From: Mikania micrantha
Lineage: Eukaryota; Streptophyta; Magnoliopsida; Asterales; Asteraceae
Assembly (NCBI GenBank): GCA_009363875.1
Contig: CM018683.1
Span: 45,373,711 to 45,437,710, forward strand
DNA: 64,000 nt
Direction of reading: 5' to 3'
Shown: piece after piece, positions 21,312-33,569 of the stretch
Layout of the letters: each line of letters begins with the position of its first letter
Numbering within the stretch: position 1 is the stretch's first letter
Translations under genes and position numbers: made by a program
The notes under the pieces: model-generated
What the model was told of the DNA's origin: nothing
The model's input: only the letters and a program-made list of their open reading frames with translations
Databases searched by the model: none

Positions 21312-23790
21312 TAAATCACACAACATCGCAACATATCTTCAAGTTTTTGAATGGTCCTCTCAGATTGCCCATTGGTTTGAGGATGGTAGACGGTGCTGAG
21401 ATTCAATTGAGTACCAAGAGCTCATCGTAATGATTTCTAGAAATGGGATATGAAACGACCAGCACGGCAAGAAATGATTTTTAGTGGAACTCCATGCCTA
21501 CAAACAATCTCATTGATGTAGATACAAACCAATTCCTCCACATGATAAGTTTCACAAATCGGAAGAAAGTGAGTGGCCTTTGTCGAATGATCAACGATTA
21601 CCCAAATGTTGTCATAACCTCGAGAAGTTCGTGGGATTTTAGTTATGAAATCCATATCAATAACCTCCACCTCCCATTTCCAAACGGGAATTTCAGGCGA
21701 TTCAAGCAATCCTGATGGTCATTGATGTTTGGCTTTCACTTTTGAGCATGTAAGGCACTTAGACACGAAAAGAATGGCATCGTTCTTCATTCCTAGCCAA
21801 CAGTACTGAACTCGCTGGTCTTTGTACATTTTGTCGGCATCAGGATAGATAGAATACCGAGACTTATGAGCTTCGTTAAAAATGAGTTCTCATATATGAT
21901 TTCGATTTGGAATCCATAAACGGTTTTGAAAGTGAAGCAACCCATTTTTTTGGACTCGAGCTGTAGTTCAACATTACTAGGCATTTCTTCAGGTAACTTG
22001 CCTTCTGAGACAGTTCTTTGTTGACCTTCAAGAATACGGTTTTGAAGATTAGATGAAATTTGAATACTTTGCAGAATGATAGACTTGGCTTGATCCTTTC
22101 GACTGAGAGCATTGGCTACTACATTTGCTTTACCGGGATGGTAACGAATCTTGCAATCGTAGTCATTGAGTAGTTCCACCCAACGCCTTTGTCTCATATT
22201 GAGCTCTTTTTGATTCAGAATATGTTGAACGATTTTGCGGTCAGTGAACACCACACACTTCGTACCATGAAGGTAGTGCCTACAATTTTTAAAGCGAATA
22301 TCACCTCGCCAAGTTCAAGGTCATGAGTCGTGTAATTCTTTTTATGAACCTTTAATTTACTTGAAGCGTATGCAATCACCTTGCCATGTTGCATAAAAAT
22401 GCATCCAAGACCTTCATTCGAGGCATCAAAATAAACCACGAAGTCGTTGTTTTCGTCGGGTAACGCGAGAATAGGAGCGTTGCATAGCTTTTGCTTAAGG
22501 GTTTGAAAAGCATTCTCTTGAGCATCCTCCCACTCATATGGTTTGCCTTTATGAGTCAAGGAAGTATGCGGTAATGCAATCTTGGAGAAATTAAACCGAC
22601 AGTAATAACCTGTCACTTACAAGCTCATTTGATTAGATTATAGTAATGAAATGAACCTTAAAAGAATTTCTAAGAGTTTAAGATTTGACCTGCTAGACTA
22701 AGGAATTATCGAATCTCAGTTGTTGTTGTTGGAGTCTTCCGACTTTTCACTATCTCAATATTGGCAGAATAAACATGGATTCCATACTCATTCACATTGT
22801 GTCCCAAAAACTGAACTTCTTTTAGCCTAAATTTACATTTCGAGAACATGGCATAAGTTGCTCCTTTTTCAGGAGTTCAAGGATTAGAGGAAGATGGTTC
22901 TCATGTTCGGATTTTGACTTTGAATAAATCAGAATGTCATTGATGAATACAATCAGGAACTTGTGAAGATATGGTTTACAAACGCGATTCATTAAGTCCA
23001 TGAAAACCGCAGGTGCATTTGTCAAACCGAACGGCATAACCATAAACTTGTAATGCCCATATCACGTACGAAAGGCTGTCTTTGGCACATTATGTTCAAA
23101 CACTCGAAGTTGATGATAACCCGAACGAAAATAGATTTTAGAGAAACACCTTGCGCCTTGTAATTGATCAAAAAGGTCGTTGATCCTCGGTAATGGGTAT
23201 CGATTTTTAATCGTAAGTTTGTTAAGCTCACAATAATCGATTCACAAACGAAAAGAACCGTCTTTCTTCTTCACAAACAACATTGGTGCATCCCATGGAG
23301 ATGAACTGGAGCGAATTAACCTCTTTTCAGAAAGTTCTTGCTATTGGCTTGCGAGCTGTAATTCAGTAGGTGCAGTCGATAAGGAGCTTTCGCGACAGGC
23401 ATCGCTCCAGGAACGAGATCAATAAGGAATTCATCTTGTCGATTCGAAGGCAGACCATTGATATCTTTGGGAAAGACCTCAGGAAATTCACGAACTATAC
23501 GAATGTCTTCTAGCTTTTTCTCATCGGATTTTTGGTTTCCACAATGTGAGCCAAAAAGGCCACGTACTTCTTTCGCAAGTACTTCTCGTGACAAACTATT
23601 TCAGCATGATGCTTTGACAACTGGTCCATGCCGACTATGAGGTCAAAACTTCCCAATTGCATTGGGATAAGGTCAATAGAAAAATCATGAGAATTAAGGT
23701 TCAAGGTGCAATTAGGTATAAAAGAATCAAGTTTAATGGTCCTTTAATTGGCTACTTTAACACAAAAAGGTTCATTCAACTTAGTTCTAG
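21312..23790 (-). pseudogene. G2 pol: protease end, RT, RNase H, integrase (5' part)
   Basis: Minus strand, read from high to low coordinates: protease tail with FDLIVGMDQLSK, linker VREFPEVFPKDINGLP, RT with VMPFGLTNAPAVFMDLMNR and VFINDILIYSK, RNase H (VYFDASNEGLGCIFMQ, YTTHDLELGEV), a connector ending NVVANALSRK, integrase core (MDFITKIPRTSRG, then YHPQTNGQSERTIQKLEDML). The frame changes many times and several stops occur, so it is a fossil. As in G4, Asn replaces the first Asp of the RT box (codon 22939-22941). The integrase is cut at 21312 by G4 and resumes at 10700. Confidence 0.9.
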
Positions 23791-23807
23791 ACGTAGCAAG
23801 TAGGGGT

Positions 23808-25074
23808 TCAAAGTCCTAAGGATACAAAACTCCTATCGGCACTCGTATCAGACAATATAGAAGAATAAAGTCCATTTACAAGACACATACTCTTCACCAC
23901 ATCGTAGTTTTTTTTTGTCTTGATTGGCAATGACATTAAAAACTCGACCCCTTGCACCTTGATTGGCTTTTTGTTCGGGGCCATCAAAGCATTGTTGTTG
24001 TTGGCTTGAATAGGGCAAGTGTTGGCAAAATCATTAGGGTTCCCACAGTTGTAACAAGCTTTTGCCATAGGAGTAGTGGCGAAGTTAATATTAGCTTCAG
24101 GAGCTTGACCCTTTGGCACACGACAATATAGAGCAAAATAACCCAATCGATTGCAGTTGGTGCACAATCGACATGGAGCAATAGCAAGATGATGAAAGTT
24201 GAACCTTGGGAAAAAAGGATGAGTGCTTGTGTAGACCTTTTTGTTGGCTTGAGTGTTAGGATTCACCAGGGCCACTTGTTGAATAGGATTGGCATGGGTC
24301 ACAACATAGTTCATGTCATTTGCCTTCCTTTTGTCATTCTTCTTGAAGTTGGAATTTGAACCAATCTTTGGCTCCTCTTTTGGAGCTTTTTTTGAACCCT
24401 TTTGTTGGTTCCTTGTCTTTCTTTGAACCCTTTCTAGTTAAGGTCCCTGCTTGTACATGGTTGTCAGTGAGGGTCGCCATCATGTTAATGGCATCAGCTA
24501 AAGTAGCAGGTTTGCTACTAAAGACCGAGTCTTGGATTTGCATTGGCAAACCACCAATGTACTTCTCGATCCCCCTTTCGAGAGGGGTCACCATGTTAGG
24601 TCACAAAAGGCTCAGTTCATGAAAGTTATTGTTATAGATCATGTTTTCTCCACTATCATGTTTGAGTTCCCAAAACTCAAACTCAAGCTTTTTGACCTCA
24701 TTGTGAGGGTAAAACTCTCGGGTCATAAGTTCCTTGAGCTTAGTCTAAGTCAGTCCAGCAGCAGTATTCTCACCCAAAGACATTTTCTAGTTATTCCACC
24801 AGGTAAGGGCTCGTTTTTGAAAAGTATTTTCAATTCCATTGAACCATTGGAGAAGTCTAGTAGCTCCATCTGACCCATTGTACTTGGGTGGGTTGCAGGA
24901 ATTGAAGTGCTTGAATGAGCACTTGGGTTGGTTTTCAGTTTCTGGGTTCGGGTTTGTTGGGTTGACATTCAACCGTTCATGTGGGTGCACAACCATGTTA
25001 GGTAACACAACTTCCATTTGACCAGCGATCATGGTAGCCATGCGACGTTCAACAGCACGTTGTCTATGAGCCAT
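23808..25074 (-). pseudogene. G2 gag and start of protease
   Basis: It starts MAHRQRAVERRMATM at 25074. The gag core shows CSFKHFNSCNPPKYNG and KRALTWWNN, but about twenty-five residues usual between ENTF and QKRALTWW are missing, an internal deletion. EKYIGGLPMQIQ follows, then two zinc-knuckle regions (CTNCNRLGYFALYC and CYNCGNPNDFANTC, where an atypical residue sits at a usual His position in the second), then the protease site SDTSADRSF, where the catalytic DSGA is changed. Stops occur near 24785 and 24600. Gag would form the particle; this copy cannot. Confidence 0.85.
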
Positions 25075-26240
25075 TCTAAATAAACAACGGATAGGAATTA
25101 ATTAGGAATTGAATATGAATATATTGAATATAATAGAAAGCATTTAGAATTGTGACATTTTTATTATCTTAGATATAGCAATAAGGAATTATTACTAATC
25201 ATAGATAATACGTCATTGAATATAAAAACACATAAACAATTCAATTAACTTTATTTAAAACATAAGGAGTGGTATTCAAAATTGAATACCTTGTGACATA
25301 TTAAAATTAATTGGTTTGTAAGATGTTTGGTGTGATATGCTTTGGCCTATAATTGATCATGCTCTTATCAGAAGTCCCCAGAAAAGCTAGACTGGTCCCA
25401 CAGTACCTCGGAGATTTATACGAATAGCTTTCCTAGACATGAATTCTAACTACCAGTACTACACCCATCCAGTTACTACATATCCACCTCACAAACCTAA
25501 CAGGATCTTAAAATCAATAATGGAATGTCCTAAACCTAACTTATCTAAGAATATTAGGCATTAAGCCTAATGAATTTGAATCTTATCAACTAACGATCGT
25601 TCGTGTGTACGTGAGTTTTGAAAGGAGTTTACTTAAAGCAAAGTTCTAAGGCAATTGCTTAGGCTAAGTAAAACCCACAATAATAAGAAATCATAGTCTA
25701 AGGCATTCTTAGCTAAGTTTAGGCAAAGGCATATTAACAACTATGGCTTTCCTCTATGGTATTTAACAACTAAGGATTTCGTCTATGGTAATAGTTTAAT
25801 ATAATTAACACATAATAAGAAATCATGACATAACAATTAGGATATAGCACATAGCACATAACAAGTAATAAACAAATAGCAATATGAGATAACTCATGGG
25901 ATCATAGTGAACCCAAAACTTGCAGAAGTTTAACTATTGATTGATATATATAATATACGGTTTGGAACCATAAACACTAAAGATGCAATAAAACAAGGTA
26001 AGAGACTTGTTTAACAACATTTAGATGTTGTGTAGTTGAAATTAGAGAATTTCAATGACAAGATCAACATGGATATATTAGGATACTACAAAGTGTGTAA
26101 GCAAGGGTTGTTTGCCAGACAAGTTAAATATCAAAACTAAATTACCGTAAGAACACCTTAACTGAGTATTCTTATAAGTAATTAGAAAGTTTAGAAATCC
26201 TAATATGGCAAACTTGTTACGTTAAATCCATGGTTGATAA
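25075..26240 (-). other. G2 5' leader and unassigned sequence
   Basis: No gene is seen. 25380-25500 resembles 5520-5640. A degenerate primer-site-like string (TTCTGATAAGAGC, minus strand, near 25357-25369) is too weak to call. A diverged 30-bp tandem duplication lies near 25738-25795 (AACAACTA...CTATGGTA twice). The part of the G2 5' LTR expected between gag and C4 was not recognised. Confidence 0.4.
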
Positions 26241-27812
26241 AAGCATCTGAAGTGGGAATATTTGTCATGGTATGAAACCAAGGTGTTAGTTTGACCTAAA
26301 GGACAAAGATGTTCAACATATGTATATGTCAAGGCTAGTGGGAGAGTAGTAAGTTATAATGATAACATTATGTAAGTATGTAGATGACATACTAATTATA
26401 GAAAGGTGTTTCTATAATAAAGAAATAAACTTTATCATATGATGTCAAACGAAATAAGTAATAATTTTATTTGATAAAATTGAATATATATCAATGGTTA
26501 ATATATAAATTATCCAATGACATTCTCAATAGAGATTGAAAATAAATCTTAGATAAATGTTGCATAAGATGAAGAGTCACATGCAAATTGTCTATGTCAA
26601 AGCATGAATTGTTCACTAAAGGTTAGAGAATACAAATAAACGCATCAGAATGCTTAGAATGAAAGAGTTCATTACTAATCTCAATAAGATTCCTAATGAC
26701 TAGGAATGGTTTGAGAAACATATGACAACAATATAGCATAGTTAAAACTATGAAATTGTAGTCATGTTATAGTAGAAGCATTATGAGAAAGAACTGAAAA
26801 AAAAGACATAATAATAAATAAAATTCATAAATTAGAATCTAGCAATTCAGTTCACTAAATCCATTTATAGAGCTGAATATGACGATGAGGCCAATAAATA
26901 GATATTAGATATGCGAGATAGGGAATCTGATTTAACTTTAGTATTGGGTGCTTTACAATCGAAACAGGAAACATTAAATGTTCATTTTGATTTAATGGTT
27001 AAAGGAAAAATGAATTATGTTTCTAAATTCAAAATTTTTTACATTTAGTATCCTTGAATATAATATTCTAAATGTCCGTAGTCGATCAGATTCATGGGAA
27101 TCAATCTGAACTTAGACTACTTGAATGCTTGGTTAGTTTGTAGTGATAAAAGCTCAAGTGTTGAGAACCAAGATACATAGGCATTAATTAGAGAATGATT
27201 TCGGACGTAACTCGCTTCAAAACATTCTTCATGGATCCTTATCATAAGATGTTTTGATATTAAAGTATATTCGATATACACAAATGTCCTTAGACCTGAG
27301 GAGTATATTGAACTAACATTAATCAAAGGTCACTCTTTGATCTTACCTAACGTTGTCTTGAAAAATAGGTAGTAATAAGGGTAACGATTGGGAATGGTTC
27401 TAAGATTAAGTGGGAGTTATATGATGCCAAAGGGATTCTATACTCTTATACAGATAAGAGAAGATATTCTAGCACCCTCGTTGATTTAAACTTACGTAAA
27501 CACGTGGCCACGCTCAAACTAAAAGTAGTTTGTTGGATCATTTTAAATTGAGAACGAAATGAGAATACTTGAACAATATATGAGATTAAAAAGAGATACA
27601 TATCTCATGTTCAAGGAACATCTAAATAGAAAGGATATACAGATAAAGGTTATCTGAGACTATAATTACTAGTTAATGTAAAGAGTTACTTAAACTAAGG
27701 AGTTTTAGTCGATTTAAGAAGTCATACCATACTAGGGGCAGCGTGATGCAGCTAGGCGTCCAACACTGTCTACGTTGAATCACATAGTCGATGAATCATC
27801 CAATTGGGAGTC
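26240..27812 (+). pseudogene. C4 copia pol remnant, heavily decayed
   Basis: Only one motif is secure: YVDDILII (26377-26400), the RT active-site box of Ty1-copia, here with both Asp codons present. Around it the frames are full of stops. The plus-strand orientation agrees with the LTR at 27813, which is preceded by a purine-rich CCAATTGGGAGTC tract. I could not place gag, protease or integrase, nor a 5' LTR, so the element is probably 5'-truncated. The frame at 27117-27326 on the other strand is not convincing. Confidence 0.55.
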
Positions 27813-29015
27813 TGTTGGATATTGGATGCCTGATTAACGATAAGTTCAACGTTACTATGAAAGGTATGATCCAAAGAGATACACTTTGGAAGGCAATGAC
27901 TTGATGTTTAATTGTTAAACATAATATACGATCACAAACTATCGGTTTTAAGGATTTGGTGATTTTATTATTTATGAAATAATAAATAGGTGGGAATTAA
28001 TTATCGAGATAATTAATTAATTAAACAAATAAAGTTTTGAACTTTATTAAAGGGTTGTTTATTAATTAATTGTTAATTAATAAAAGAATGATCGATTAAA
28101 TACGTAATGTTTAAGTTAGTAAACATTAGTTATTTAGTCAAGTATAATCAATTAATTGTTAGTTGATCAAAAAGAAATTAAAGTAATTAAAAGTTAATTA
28201 CTTAAGGGTTATAAGTGTAAATTATTCTTTCATAAATATAGAGTTTGACCACCCTCATTTAGAGGATCTAGATTTGAAAGAATGAAAACCCTAATTCTCT
28301 TCCTCCCCGCCTTAGTAGCCGTCAACCAGACTACCACCATTGTGGGTTTTCCGGCCGCCACAAACCACCAACCCAAGCCACCCTAAGGGTTGCTGCTGGG
28401 TCACATCCGGGCTACATCAAGGTCATAACCGAGTCACGACCAGGGGCGCATCAGGGGCTGTGACCGAGCCGTATCCAGGCCGCGTGAGGGACTGTATCTA
28501 GCCAAGACCAGGTCGCATCCGAGCCACCCGCAGGCCGCATCAAGGGCTGCTCCGGACTGCACCAGGACCGCAGTAGGGCTGCCTTGTCCAAGCTGAGCCG
28601 AGCATAGGCCATTGAGCCAAACCGTGGTTGAACTGCAAACCAAACCGAGCCAAAATCTGCTTTGGACTATTCCGGAGTGTCGTGGGACAAGATCCGGACT
28701 CGGGTGATCGTAGTGAGTCAACTAGTGAGACCCTTGTCGATCCATCGTGTGGATTTGTAAACGCTTCACAAAAGGTCGATTTCTAAAACCCCCTATGGTT
28801 GTGTTGTTTAATTTAATTGTTGTTTAAACATTTTGTAACTGGATCCTGATTTGGGAGTTGTTTTGATTACGAATCGAAAGGTTATAAAATTTAAAAGCTT
28901 CCGCTGTGTCAGAACTGATCTGTTTGTTTAATCAGGTTTTATGAAAGCTGATTTTGATCGATTAATATGATTAATTGAAACTGTTTAAAATTAAAATAAC
29001 CTAGTATTCCCAACA
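27813..29015 (+). repeat. C4 copia LTR (about 1.2 kb)
   Basis: Starts TGTTGGATATTGGATG after CAATTGGGAGTC and ends TATTCCCAACA, with the TGTTG...CAACA ends typical of copia LTRs. A TATA-like CATAAATATAG lies near 28231. From 28395 to 28590 the transcribed part is GC-rich with recurring CCGAGCC, GGCCGC and GGGCTG words; the minus frame 28434-28721 reflects this. It interrupts the G2 5' LTR at the point matching position 7739 of the other LTR. Confidence 0.75.
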
Positions 29016-29186
29016 TTGGTATCGAATAACACAGAATAACATAGCATCACATAGCACAAATTCAAACCAAATAGACTAAAGGTATTGCATTTATAGAATT
29101 TGCCTATATAATAACTTAGTTTTTGAATACTAGCATATGTAACATCCCAAAAGTACAAAAATGTAAAGAGGGAGTATAAAATTATT

Positions 29187-29266
29187 CACATGATGTCCTA
29201 GCTTTGTCCAATAGATCGTTGCCTCTCACATGATGTCCTAGCTTTGTCCAATAGATCGTTGCCTAG
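29187..29266. repeat. 40-bp tandem duplication in the G2 5' LTR
   Basis: CACATGATGTCCTAGC starts identical units at 29187 and 29227. The other LTR has one unit, so it arose after insertion. Confidence 0.9.
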
Positions 29267-30248
29267 GATTTACAAAGTTATGCTTGCACACCTTAACCTA
29301 AAGGCAATAGAATTTCTTAGTCTATATACTTAGAGTTCAAGTTTTGGCATACTATGAAAGTCCTAATTGATATGTCTAAGTTTGAGTGTTTTTCATTTAG
29401 CAATGTTTATTTATTTATCAAATAAATAAATATCCTAATTGATTTTGAATATCGTATGGCATTTGGAGTAATCTATTTCCACCTTTTTTTGTTTCATTGT
29501 TTAAAATTAAATGATTTTGATTTAAAATGATGTAAATAAATCTTTGTATCAAAATTTGTATATTTATTATAAAAGATTAATGTCTTAATTTTGAAAAAAA
29601 AAAAGCAAAAACCTTTAGCTTTTATGTATAATTGCTTTATTTTATTTTGAAATAATTTTATGCCTTTGGTTATAAAAAATTTTCTTTCAGAATAATAATG
29701 TTTTATTTTGTTTAATACTTTTAAAATAATTCTTAGATTTAAAACTACTACTTTTCCTTTTAAAACCACTAATGTTATATAAATAATTTGTTTGAAAAAT
29801 GGTTTATAATACTATACACATATAGTATTTTATAAGTCATTTTATTATCAAAAATAATAGAAGGATATACATGTATTTTATAAATCATTTTTAATGTAAT
29901 AGTAGTAGTAGTAGTAGTGGTAGTAGTAGTGGTAGTAGCCAAAGACTAATTATTGATGAACTTAATTAATATATGCATCTATGCATTTTATAAAAAAAAA
30001 TTATTTTTTTAGTATTATTTTTAAAAGAATAATACAAGAGTAATTAGAGTTTTTAGTTTAATTATTTAAGTTTAAAACAAGTATATATATCTAATTAAAT
30101 AATAAAAATAATTTTAAAAATTTTCTATGATTAATTTATTTATCACAATATAACTAATACTGATTTTTAGAATTTTAATAATAATTTTGGTAAAAAAATA
30201 AGCTGAAAAGGCTCCAAATGCACAAACCGGTTCAATTTGCTCCGGCCA

Positions 30249-30311
30249 AGAGGAGAACCCATGTCCCCGAGCCCCGATTCGTGTGGTTTACCACTAGGCT
30301 GGGCCATCAAC
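30249..30311 (-). repeat. tRNA-like segment inside the G2 5' LTR
   Basis: It is the counterpart of 8940-9001, with the same A-box-like and B-box-like words on the minus strand. Confidence 0.4.
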
Positions 30312-31112
30312 GTTTGAACTTACCAGTTTTGAATTAAAATTATACTTTTTTATAAATTGGCCCCAAAATTGTATGAACCCTAATTTGGGTTTCCATCCAA
30401 TTCGTATGATACAGCAATCAATCGAACTAAGAACCATGGGGCTTTTAATCTACTTATCAAACTTAGTCGAATGGTGCTGAAACTCACCTGGAATGATGTC
30501 GGATTGATGGAGTTCGAGTAGAATGTAGTTCTGGTCGTTCTTTGGCTTCGTATCTGACTTCAGAGAGTTTATTTGAACTATTTCGTGTTTAGAAAGATTT
30601 GAGAGGAATAGAGCGCCCTATTGAGAGCGATGGATTTAGGCTTTATACTATTTTAGTTTGAAATCTAATTTTGGTTATTTATTCCGCATTTTGAAGATCG
30701 AATCCCTCCGATTTTGTACTGATTTTGTTAAGTAAATGGTTTGATACGAATCGTGTATTCATATCCTCCCCGAATCCAATTCCAATTTGTTTTGAAGCCC
30801 CATGGAATGAGCTCAGGTAGTGAAAACGGTTCTAGGTCGGGAATGAGTAGCTAGGCAAGAAAGAAGGAGATCTTCTTGGATTTACAGTTCTAGTCCTTGT
30901 ATTTTCAATTTATTGCACTCTCTATTTTATATTTTGTTCCCCTCACATATAATGTTTATAAAAGTGGCAGTTTTGCCCTCTAACTTTATATCCTTGACAT
31001 TTTATGTTTAAAAGTTTATAAAACCATTTTTGAAACATAAATTTTATATCTAAAAGTTATAAAACTTTATAGATTTTATTATTTATTTCTTTGATATAAG
31101 TCTAATTGATAA

Positions 31113-31114
31113 GG

Positions 31115-31206
<92 letters not shown>

Positions 31207-31277
31207 CATTTTTATTATTATTATTATTATCATCATCATCAATTGTTATTATTATTGTTGTTGTTGTTGTTGTTGTT
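31113..31277. repeat. (ATT)n and derived microsatellite in the G2 5' LTR
   Basis: A long ATT run followed by ATC, ATT and GTT blocks (the TTG run ends near 31277). It is equivalent to 9718-9806 but longer and differently interrupted. Confidence 0.95.
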
Positions 31278-31496
31278 ATAAATCTTATTTGAATTATTAA
31301 AAAATGTGTATATATATACACATAGAATTATAAAAAGAATTTCTTTGAAATAATTTTTTTAATAATTTTAATAAACTTTTTTATTGAATGCATAAATGAA
31401 TACCAATGTTTCAACGAATATCCATAACTATAATTTATTAAAATTCAAACACGGTTAAGATAAAAAAATATCGACTTAAAAACCCTAGGGATTACA

Positions 31497-31792
31497 TATC
31501 ATATTGTGTCTACGTCGAATGTGCCTTGATTTGCTATTATTCATTGCATTTTGAGCTCTACCAATAGCCAATTGGCAATCATAATGTAAGCAAATAGCCT
31601 ACATAGGCTTTGGCCATCCTTGAACGTCTTCCACAAATTGACGTAGTCATTTTGCTTCTTCTCCAGCTTTTCTAACGCAATAAACTCATATTTCATCGTA
31701 GATCTAGCTATAAGACTTTGCTTGGATGACTTTCAGGCTATAGCTGCTACACCAAGGGTGAACACATAACCAATTGTGAATTTGGAATCTTT
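31497..31792 (-). pseudogene. C1 RNase H fragment between G2 and G3
   Basis: The minus strand reads KDSKFTIGYVFTLG, then KSSKQSLIARSTMKYEFIAL, then a stretch with a shifted frame, then NNSKSRHIRRRHN. This is the second half of a copia RNase H, the enzyme part that degrades RNA in the RNA-DNA hybrid. It is cut on its N-terminal side by G3 (31793) and on its C-terminal side by G2 (31496). The first half is at 53627 and beyond. It is about 95 residues long, with at least two stops or frame changes. Confidence 0.8.
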
Positions 31793-33059
31793 TGTAACGC
31801 CCCGATTTAACTTATTATTAAAATAATCGATATAATTATAAGTTAAATGGTGTTTTTATGTGTTGGTTAGTAGGTTATATATTTATTTAATTGCAAACCT
31901 TAATTAAATGTTAACTTGAAAGTTGAAGGGGCTAAACTGCCAAATGATAAAAGATAAACTAAAATGGCGATTTTACAGTGGAATGGGGGTCAAACTTGGT
32001 CAAAATCAGAATTTGGTTGGGAGGCTAGAAGTGGGTGACGTTCAACAAGGAGAAAAATAAGAAAATCTGGTTTTGACCAAAATTCACCATGTAAACCCAT
32101 TCTGATCATGAATGCAAGCTTGAATTTGTATTCCCCATTCAATTTCATAGCTCTAGGTATGTAAATTCAAGTGTGTTGTTTAATTTTCGTGGGTCTCCAT
32201 GGGTGGGTTAGGTTAGTAATGATAAAATCAAAATTTTGGGTGTTTGGGGTAGTTAACACATGTAATTTTATGTTGTTGAGATGAAAATCAACTAACCTAA
32301 CTATTTTGTATGTATTTAGTTTGAAAACTAAGAGTTTGATTTTTGGGGAATTATGGGTTTTGGTGAAATTGGTGGATGGAATGAACTAAGGATTTAAAGT
32401 AGTGAGTTGATCTTGTTTATGTGCAGAATTTTTGGTCAAATATTCATAAAGTGAGGGTTTGATGATTTATATAATTTGAAAGGGATAAGATTATATCATA
32501 TATGATGATGTTGAGTTGTTATAAAATCTGCATATAAGGTGTTTGAGGAAATGCCTCAAACAACTTAAATGCAAGAATGAATTGTGATTATTGGTGAACT
32601 TGGGGAAATGGTTCATTAACTCAAATAGATGATTTGTTAGTAGTGTTTAGCCTAATTTCATATATTGAAAGCAATTGGAATGTAAATTGATGAATTAGGA
32701 GAGTTTGACTATAGTAAAGTCAAATATGATGATAATGGGTCAAAGGGGTTAAAGTTTGTTTCTTGTGTATTATTCCTATATTGAATGTGTATGTGTGATA
32801 ATATGATCTAGGAGGTGTAAGAAAAACCAAAGACCCGGTAAGGAGAAGATTTAATCAAGTGGCCTTAAGGTTTAAGATGAGTAAACCTACAAATGATTAT
32901 GCAACCATAAGACATAATCGTGATTTTGTTAAATGGTTGACTTAATTGCATTACTTGATGTAGTTACTTGTATTGAAATGGTGTTTGTTGTGTATGCATA
33001 ACTTAAGTTTGTGTAAATGTTTGTTAGATAATAATTGACAAACTATTGTGGTGGGCGAT

Positions 33060-33241
33060 CCACATTGGTGTGGAATATGAAGTAAAACCACAATTTGGTG
33101 GCAATGGTGTGATGATCCACATTCGTGTGAAAGAATGTGTAATTCCATACTCGTATGGCAAAGGAGATGATCCACATTCGTGTGGAAGTTGTTGTATGAC
33201 CACTATTGAGTGGCATTTGAGAATGATCCATATTTGTGTGG
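33060..33241 (+). repeat. 28-nt-phased hairpin array in the G3 5' LTR
   Basis: Seven 14-nt inverted repeats (5-bp arms, 4-nt loops) start at 33060, 33088, 33117, 33145, 33172, 33200 and 33228. Examples are CCACATTCGTGTGG, CCATACTCGTATGG and CCACTATTGAGTGG. Odd and even units differ in their spacers (odd: GTGGAA-like; even: ending GATGAT), giving a 56-bp higher-order unit. Confidence 0.9.
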
Positions 33242-33453
33242 AAGAAAGTGGATATAGGTAGAAAATAGGGTCAACGACCAGTTAAGTAATATTGTGGTAA
33301 TTACATGTTGTAAGTCACCAAGATAGGTTTGGGATTTAAACATGTATTAAAATAGTGTCATGGAATGGATTTAGAGGTAAATGGTTGAGCGAAAGCAATA
33401 GAAAATGGTCGGAGATACTTTGGCATTTGAAAATGGTGAAATTATCAGCTCAG

Positions 33454-33569
33454 GGAGTATTTTACGCCAGTTGGAGTATTTCATTCCGGTTGTGGAGTAT
33501 TTTACGCCAAACCCTTCTGTTTATGCCAGGGCAGGGCCGTATAATACACCAGATGGAGTAAAATACGCC
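33454..33569 (+). repeat. Second short inverted-repeat series in the G3 5' LTR
   Basis: GGAGTATTTTACGCC occurs at 33454 and 33494, a degenerate copy at 33473, and GGAGTAAAATACGCC at 33555. The GGxGTA/TACxCC arms are kept while the loop is TTT or AAA. The counterpart is near 53139-53257. Confidence 0.75.

Larger units (their letters stand above)
7063..31496 (-). mobile_element. G2: Ty3-gypsy chromovirus, old, interrupted by G4 and C4
   Basis: It is a minus-strand element. The 5' LTR is at high coordinates (29016-31496 remaining), gag 23808-25074, pol 21312-23790 continuing at 10052-10700, and 3' LTR 7063-10051. G4 splits the integrase exactly at its target duplication. C4 lies between the gag leader and the remaining 5' LTR. 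Both LTR copies end GGATTACA on the plus strand and share an (ATT)n tract and a tRNA-like segment at equivalent positions. Many stops and frameshifts show age. The flanks TTACA (7058-7062) and TATCA (31497-31501) could be a decayed target duplication, but the match is poor. Confidence 0.75.
29016..31496 (-). repeat. G2 5' LTR, remaining part
   Basis: Aligns with 7739-10051 and ends GGATTACA. Differences: a 40-bp tandem duplication (29187-29226 and 29227-29266), a GTA/GTG-rich tract near 29900-29938, and an extra block of roughly 190 bp near 30625-30820 absent from the other LTR. The first about 675 bp are missing, displaced by C4. The minus frame 29494-29769 is a low-complexity shadow. Confidence 0.75.

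Noticed and set aside
29016..29028. TTGGTATCGAATA after the C4 LTR as a primer binding site, which would make 27813-29015 a 5' LTR
   Set aside because: The other G2 LTR has CGGTATCGAATAAC at the equivalent place (7738), so it is G2 sequence, and a purine tract precedes the C4 LTR as for a 3' LTR.
33060..33241. CRISPR-like array (28-nt period)
   Set aside because: The whole unit is repeated, with no unique spacers; the context is a plant LTR and there are no cas genes.
33046..33261. 71-codon frame over the hairpin array
   Set aside because: It is an artefact of the repeat array; the counterpart frame changes sequence with the repeat, and no motif is present.
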